From Candidatus Aenigmatarchaeota archaeon (GTDB lineage: Archaea > Aenigmatarchaeota > Aenigmatarchaeia > QMZP01 > QMZT01): DNA of 14,749 nt. Made by a program: the position numbers and the translations under genes. Below are positions 11,464 to 14,749 of the stretch, piece after piece. The notes beneath the pieces were generated by a model. The model saw only the letters and a list, made by a program, of their open reading frames with translations. It was not told the origin of the DNA and did not search any database. Position 1 is the stretch's first letter, and each line of letters begins with the position of its first letter. The DNA lies in assembly GCA_023128965.1 (NCBI GenBank), contig JAGMCY010000191.1:1-14749 (forward strand), in the 5' to 3' direction.

Positions 11464-12429
11464 ATGAAAAGTGTAATTTTCATCTCGACTTTATTAATAG
11501 TAGGCATGGTAATACCCGCTGTTTCTGCTCAGGTAGACAAAACTGTGTGTGTTATTTATTTTACTTATATTGGCTGTCCAAATTGTGCATTTACTGATCC
11601 TGTGGTTTTAACTGAGTGGACAGAAAAATATGATAATTTAGTGGTGATTGAATACATGTGGAGTGGTGGTGATTATCGAGATCCAAATTCCCAGTTTTTT
11701 GGAAAATATGCTATGGAATATAAAACTCAAGCCGCTGTGCCTTATCTCAGCATTGATAAAGATAATATAAGAATGGGAAGGCTTGATGTTCCAGCCGGAG
11801 AAGCCGACATTGAAGCTAAAAAATCAAATCTCTGCCCTTTGCCTGAAAAATCCGTCTCATTTGAAGGACTTGATTTAAACAAATTGCAAGGAAAGCCTAA
11901 AATTTGGGCTAATGGAAGAATTTTAATCTCTTTAGGAGAAAATACCTGGCTTTTTCAATGGAATGGAGAAAAAATAGGGGAAGAAATAATGGGAAATGAG
12001 AATATAAATAACAAATTATTAAAAGATTTGCTTTTTACTGACGGTATTTCCCAAATTCTTAATGGTAAAAAATTTGAATCAGCAGAGTCTCAAAAAGCTG
12101 AATTTTCCGGAATTGCTTTTCCAGGCTATGACTTCGTTCCCTACAAAGATTTTGAAAATGCAATTAAGATTGAAATGGGTACGTCTGGATGTCCGACCTG
12201 TCCAGGACCCTCGGAGTGGTCTGCATGTATCGGAGGGGAAAAGACAAGAACAAACCACAGATGCTCAGCTGAAACCAATTACGAATGTGAGCCTTATGAA
12301 GAAACCGAACAATGTAGTTTACAGGAACATAGTGATTTAAATTGGATTATCATATTAGTCATCCCCATAATCATTATTATAGGTGTGGGGGCTTTGATTT
12401 ATAAAAAAGTCAAATTCAAAGGTAGGTAA
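11464..12429 (+). CDS. Secreted, membrane-anchored thioredoxin-fold protein with TSP1-like module
   Basis: A 321-residue protein. The start at ATG 11464 gives a good signal peptide, MKSVIFISTLLIVGMVIPAV then SA before Gln23; an in-frame TTG at 11422 lies within the promoter. The mature part begins with a thioredoxin-like strand and active site, CVIYFTYIGCPNCAFTD, with the CxxC at C38 and C41. Residues about 239-283 form a Cys-rich module containing WSACIGGEKTRTNHRCSAET and NYECEPY, similar to thrombospondin type 1 repeats seen in archaeal surface proteins. A helix near 292-313 with a KKVKFKGR tail anchors it, catalytic part outside. One base separates it from the CcdA-like gene, which would supply electrons to the CxxC. 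Role inferred: reducing or rearranging disulfides in exported proteins. The gene is clearly more A/T-rich than its neighbours. Confidence 0.82.
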   Translation: MKSVIFISTLLIVGMVIPAVSAQVDKTVCVIYFTYIGCPNCAFTDPVVLTEWTEKYDNLVVIEYMWSGGDYRDPNSQFFGKYAMEYKTQAAVPYLSIDKDNIRMGRLDVPAGEADIEAKKSNLCPLPEKSVSFEGLDLNKLQGKPKIWANGRILISLGENTWLFQWNGEKIGEEIMGNENINNKLLKDLLFTDGISQILNGKKFESAESQKAEFSGIAFPGYDFVPYKDFENAIKIEMGTSGCPTCPGPSEWSACIGGEKTRTNHRCSAETNYECEPYEETEQCSLQEHSDLNWIIILVIPIIIIIGVGALIYKKVKFKGR

Positions 12430-12430
12430 A

Positions 12431-13405
12431 ATGGAAGAAAATAATAAAAGAATCATTGCTATTGTAATTATAGCAGCGCTGATGGCTTTCTTTTTCTTAA
12501 ACACAAATTTTTCTAGAGCTACTCCAAGTGAACCGGAAAAAGAAATAGAGAAAGAAGGGATTATTGAAATTCCTTTTTTTGGAAAAATAGAAACCGGTGA
12601 ATTTCCATTGCCAATTCTTACAGTGATTTTGGCTATAGCTGACGGAATTACCAACCCCTGTGGATTTTTTGTTTTATTTTTTCTTTTAGCCGCTTTATTA
12701 GGGCTGGTGGGCGCAAGAAAAAGAATGTTTTTGGTTGGAGGTATCTTTGTTTTCTTCTTTGCTCTTTATTATTTCTTGTTCATGGCAGTTTTACTTAATA
12801 TTTTTATAATGGGGAGAGAGATTGCCATCTTAACTATAATTGCAGGTTTTATATGTATTTTTGCTGGGATAATAAATCTTAAGGACTATTTTTTCTTTCA
12901 AAAAGGAATCTCTTTTAGCCTTTCAAGGGGAGGGAAATCAAAGTTCATGGAGAGGGTTAAAAATTTAAGCCTATCAAAATCTATTTTAGCCTTGGTGGTT
13001 GGAACAACCATAATAGCCAGTACAGTCAGCCTTGTTGCAATTGCCTGTACTTTTGGGATCCCTTTAGCCTATACGAAGATTTTAACTTCCGCGAGTCTTC
13101 CTTATTCGCAATATTATCTTTATTTAATTTTTTACAACCTGATGTATATTATCCCCATGTTAATTATAATTTCAATTTTTGCTATAACTTTAGGAAAAAA
13201 AAGATTTGGTAAACTTTGGATAAGAAGATTGAAACTTATTTCTGGTTTTATAATTCTATTTTTAGGGTCAGTTCTGGCATGGAATTATACCTTATTGGAA
13301 AATATTCTCTTTATTTTTGGGCTTATAATTTTAGCTATAATAGTCTCTGGATTAATTATCTTTATTGGATATCTCCGCAAAAAGCTTAGGTACCAGAAAG
13401 GATAA
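12431..13405 (+). CDS. CcdA/DsbD-like transmembrane electron carrier
   Basis: A 324-residue membrane protein starting one base after the thioredoxin-fold stop. An N-terminal helix (8-25) is followed by a Glu-rich loop, then about six helices. Two conserved cysteines mark the family: C77 in DGITNPCGFFVLFFLL and C206 in VSLVAIACTFGIPLAYTKIL. Each begins a pseudo-repeat, as in CcdA and the DsbD core, which pass electrons from cytosolic thioredoxin across the membrane. Most relatives read DGxNPC; here one extra residue gives DGITNPC. The first helix plus acidic loop is an extension beyond the minimal CcdA length of about 230 residues. The obvious partner is the secreted CxxC protein just upstream. 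Control is expected from the shared divergent promoter. It is A/T-rich like its partner, which suggests that the pair was acquired together. Confidence 0.82.
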   Translation: MEENNKRIIAIVIIAALMAFFFLNTNFSRATPSEPEKEIEKEGIIEIPFFGKIETGEFPLPILTVILAIADGITNPCGFFVLFFLLAALLGLVGARKRMFLVGGIFVFFFALYYFLFMAVLLNIFIMGREIAILTIIAGFICIFAGIINLKDYFFFQKGISFSLSRGGKSKFMERVKNLSLSKSILALVVGTTIIASTVSLVAIACTFGIPLAYTKILTSASLPYSQYYLYLIFYNLMYIIPMLIIISIFAITLGKKRFGKLWIRRLKLISGFIILFLGSVLAWNYTLLENILFIFGLIILAIIVSGLIIFIGYLRKKLRYQKG

Positions 13406-13416
13406 CGTTGGTTTAG

Positions 13417-13848
13417 ATGAATCTAAAACCTATAGGTGTGGTCTATTCTGAATACAAGAAAAGAGGAGATGCTCCGCGACAGTGGGAAGGAGGTATTTCG
13501 GAAATAGAGGTATTCAAGGAGTATGAAAAGGGGTTGAAGGATGTTGAAACTTTCTCCCACCTACATGTTTTATATTGGCTTCACGAATCCGAGGGTTATT
13601 CGTTATCTGTGAATACGCCATGGGACACGAAACCACACGGCTTGTTCGCGGCCCGTTCGCCTCACAGACCTAATCCTATAGGATATTCAGTCGTTAAACT
13701 TCTCGGTAGAGAAGGGAACAAACTCAGGGTTGAAGGATTGGACGCGATAGATGGGACGAAGGTTCTGGACATAAAGCCGTACGTCCCGAGAATAGATTCG
13801 AAACCCGAAGCGGGTTCGGGCTGGCTGGAGGGGAAGTTCAGATGTTGA
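13417..13848 (+). CDS. trmO: tRNA (adenine(37)-N6)-methyltransferase TrmO (TsaA domain)
   Basis: A 143-residue single-domain TsaA/TrmO protein that uses S-adenosylmethionine to methylate N6 of t6A37 in certain tRNAs; this activity is known for the Escherichia coli member. MNLKPIGVVYSEYKKRGDAP is the usual opening with the PIGxVxS strand. RSPHRPNPIGYSVVKL at 80-95 is the family signature for cofactor binding, and LDIKPYVPRID at 117-127 the C-terminal signature. Bacterial TrmO has an extra C-terminal domain; archaeal forms, like this one, are usually the short type. It begins 11 bases after the CcdA-like gene without a clear ribosome site. It overlaps the radical SAM gene by seven bases, so those two are probably co-translated. 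Base composition returns here to that of the main genome. Cytosolic. Confidence 0.88.
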   Translation: MNLKPIGVVYSEYKKRGDAPRQWEGGISEIEVFKEYEKGLKDVETFSHLHVLYWLHESEGYSLSVNTPWDTKPHGLFAARSPHRPNPIGYSVVKLLGREGNKLRVEGLDAIDGTKVLDIKPYVPRIDSKPEAGSGWLEGKFRC

Positions 13849-14609
13849 AGGCGGTTTACGGGCCCGTTCCGTCCTGGAGGCTGGGAAGATCGCTCGGGAT
13901 CGATCCTGTCTGCAAGAGGAATGTCTGTTCTTTCGACTGCGTGTATTGCCAGCTCGGGAGGACTACGGATATTATAACAGAGAGAAAGGTGTTTGTGGAG
14001 AGCGGAAGGGTGAGAAGGGATTTGAAAGGGATATGGAAAAGGGTAAAGGGGAATGCGGATGTTGTTACGCTTTCAGGGACAGGGGAACCGGAACTGGCGG
14101 AAAATCTCGGGGAACTGATAGAGATCGCTAGGGAGGTGACGGGTTTGAAGGTTGCCGTCCTCACCAATTCATCCCTCATGGACAGAGAAGACGTTAGGAA
14201 AGACCTAGCAATGGCGGATATAGTCGTGGCGAAGCTGGACTCCCCAAACCCCGAAATTTTCGAAAAGGTAAACCGTCCCCATCCATCGATAGATTTCGGG
14301 GAAATGCTCAAGAGTATGAGGAAATTCAGGGGAGAATTCAAGGGCAAGTACGCGCTGCAGATGATGTTCATTGATCTCAACAAGGATTACGCTCAGGAGA
14401 TGAGAAAACTTACAGAGGGGATCAGACCGGATGAGATACAGATTGACACGCCAGTAAGGCACTCGCCTGTCAGGCCACTAACTCAGGAAGAGATAGAAAA
14501 AATAAAAAATGTGTTTGAGGGGACGAATTACATATCTGTTTACGACAAGAAAAAGCCAGAAGTTGAGACAATAAACAGGGAGGAAACACTTGAAAGAAGA
14601 CCCGAATAA
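13842..14609 (+). CDS. COG0731-type radical SAM protein
   Basis: A 255-residue radical SAM enzyme. VYGPVPSWRLGRSLGIDPV is the family opening. The cluster motif is C29-x3-C33-x2-C36 (CSFDCVYCQLG), and LSGTGEPEL at 77-85 is the SAM-binding stretch. Later motifs include DIVVAKLDSPNPEIFEKVNR and QIDTPVRHSPVRPLTQEEIE. COG0731 includes archaeal TYW1/Taw1, which makes the wyosine tricycle of tRNA-Phe position 37. That enzyme has a second set of cluster cysteines, which is not evident here, so this is a paralogue of unknown reaction. The gene overlaps trmO by seven bases, so a tRNA-modification or related role is plausible but unproven. Relatives I recall continue past the RRP motif into a small winged-helix domain; this one stops right there (ETLERRPE), so that domain seems absent. 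Confidence 0.85.
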   Translation: MLKAVYGPVPSWRLGRSLGIDPVCKRNVCSFDCVYCQLGRTTDIITERKVFVESGRVRRDLKGIWKRVKGNADVVTLSGTGEPELAENLGELIEIAREVTGLKVAVLTNSSLMDREDVRKDLAMADIVVAKLDSPNPEIFEKVNRPHPSIDFGEMLKSMRKFRGEFKGKYALQMMFIDLNKDYAQEMRKLTEGIRPDEIQIDTPVRHSPVRPLTQEEIEKIKNVFEGTNYISVYDKKKPEVETINREETLERRPE

Positions 14610-14635
14610 TCTATTTAATTGAGGCCGTGTAATAA

Positions 14636-14646
14636 TTAATATAATC
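14636..14646 (+). promoter_or_regulatory. TATA-like box for the indolepyruvate oxidoreductase gene
   Basis: AATTAATATAA and adjoining bases lie about 23-28 bases before the ATG at 14664. A weak GGGG sits seven bases before the start, so either a leaderless or a very short leader transcript is possible. Confidence 0.35.
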
Positions 14647-14663
14647 ATTCAAGTTGGGGTTTC

Positions 14664-14749
14664 ATGAATCCGGACGTTCTTGAAAGGGAAGGCAGGACCG
14701 TGGTTTTGCTGGGGAATGAAGCGATCGCGAGGGGTGCGCTGGAGGCGGG
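14664..14749 (+). CDS. iorA: Indolepyruvate ferredoxin oxidoreductase alpha subunit, N-terminus only
   Basis: Only the first 28 complete codons are in the window. VVLLGNEAIARGALEAG is the characteristic start of the alpha subunit of indolepyruvate:ferredoxin oxidoreductase, where the GNEAIARGALEAG loop opens the pyrimidine-binding half. The enzyme oxidises aryl pyruvates from aromatic amino acids to aryl-acetyl-CoA and reduces ferredoxin in anaerobic archaea. The full protein is usually about 600-650 residues with C-terminal 2x[4Fe-4S] ferredoxin; none of that is visible. The recognition rests on one short but distinctive motif, and a related thiamine-diphosphate 2-oxoacid oxidoreductase cannot be excluded. 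A preceding TATA-like box suggests its own transcription unit, separate from the radical SAM gene. Confidence 0.75.
   Translation, partial: MNPDVLEREGRTVVLLGNEAIARGALEA

Noticed and set aside
13856..14383. Minus-strand frame of 175 codons within the radical SAM gene
   Set aside because: It is a composition shadow (Ser/Leu-rich) of a gene with clear catalytic motifs on the plus strand.

Overview
The window looks like chromosomal DNA of an anaerobic archaeon, most likely a DPANN-type lineage; I cannot name the phylum from sequence alone. Most promoter-proximal genes have an A/T-rich TATA-like box about 23-28 bases before the start codon and no leader. Genes inside operons have GGAGGTG-type ribosome sites or ATGA overlaps. 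One tRNA gene carries bulge-helix-bulge introns and no encoded CCA. A secreted protein has the Cys-rich DSDxGKNYYxKG motif that I associate with DPANN surface proteins.

Layout. Positions 1-740 (minus) hold the start of a lipoprotein, divergent from a GH130 glycoside phosphorylase/glycosidase (816-1841) and a family-4 glycosyltransferase (1864-3054). A four-helix membrane protein follows (3099-3509). Next is a tRNA-Gly(CCC) gene (3656-3848) that I read as split by three introns, in the D-loop, the anticodon loop and the T-loop. Then come an unrecognised Trp-rich protein (3952-4968) and a convergent small PLDc_N-like membrane protein (4986-5312, minus).

Positions 5492-10956 form a co-directional operon or set of sub-operons. 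It encodes a DUF5320-like Gly/Arg-rich protein, a small frameshifted Cys/coiled-coil protein, a DUF134 DNA-binding protein, a permease split into two half-proteins, a NifX-fold protein, a double-CxxC zinc-ribbon-like protein, a divergent NifX-like protein, two more NifX-fold proteins, and two MinD/Mrp ATPases each carrying an inserted 2x[4Fe-4S] ferredoxin. No nitrogenase genes are present. The gene content resembles the orange-protein (ORP) operons of sulfate reducers more than a nif cluster, so metal-sulfur cluster handling is the likeliest theme. Three near-palindromic TGAATATA-type boxes sit at its promoter.

Positions 10934-13405 are a redox module. A membrane-anchored winged-helix regulator with an extracytoplasmic CxC (minus) is divergent from a secreted, membrane-anchored thioredoxin-fold protein and a CcdA/DsbD-like electron carrier. 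GTTTCA half-sites surround the shared promoter. The thioredoxin/CcdA pair is visibly richer in A+T than its neighbours. The window closes with TrmO (13417-13848), a COG0731-type radical SAM protein overlapping it (13842-14609), and the first 28 codons of an indolepyruvate ferredoxin oxidoreductase alpha subunit (14664 onward).
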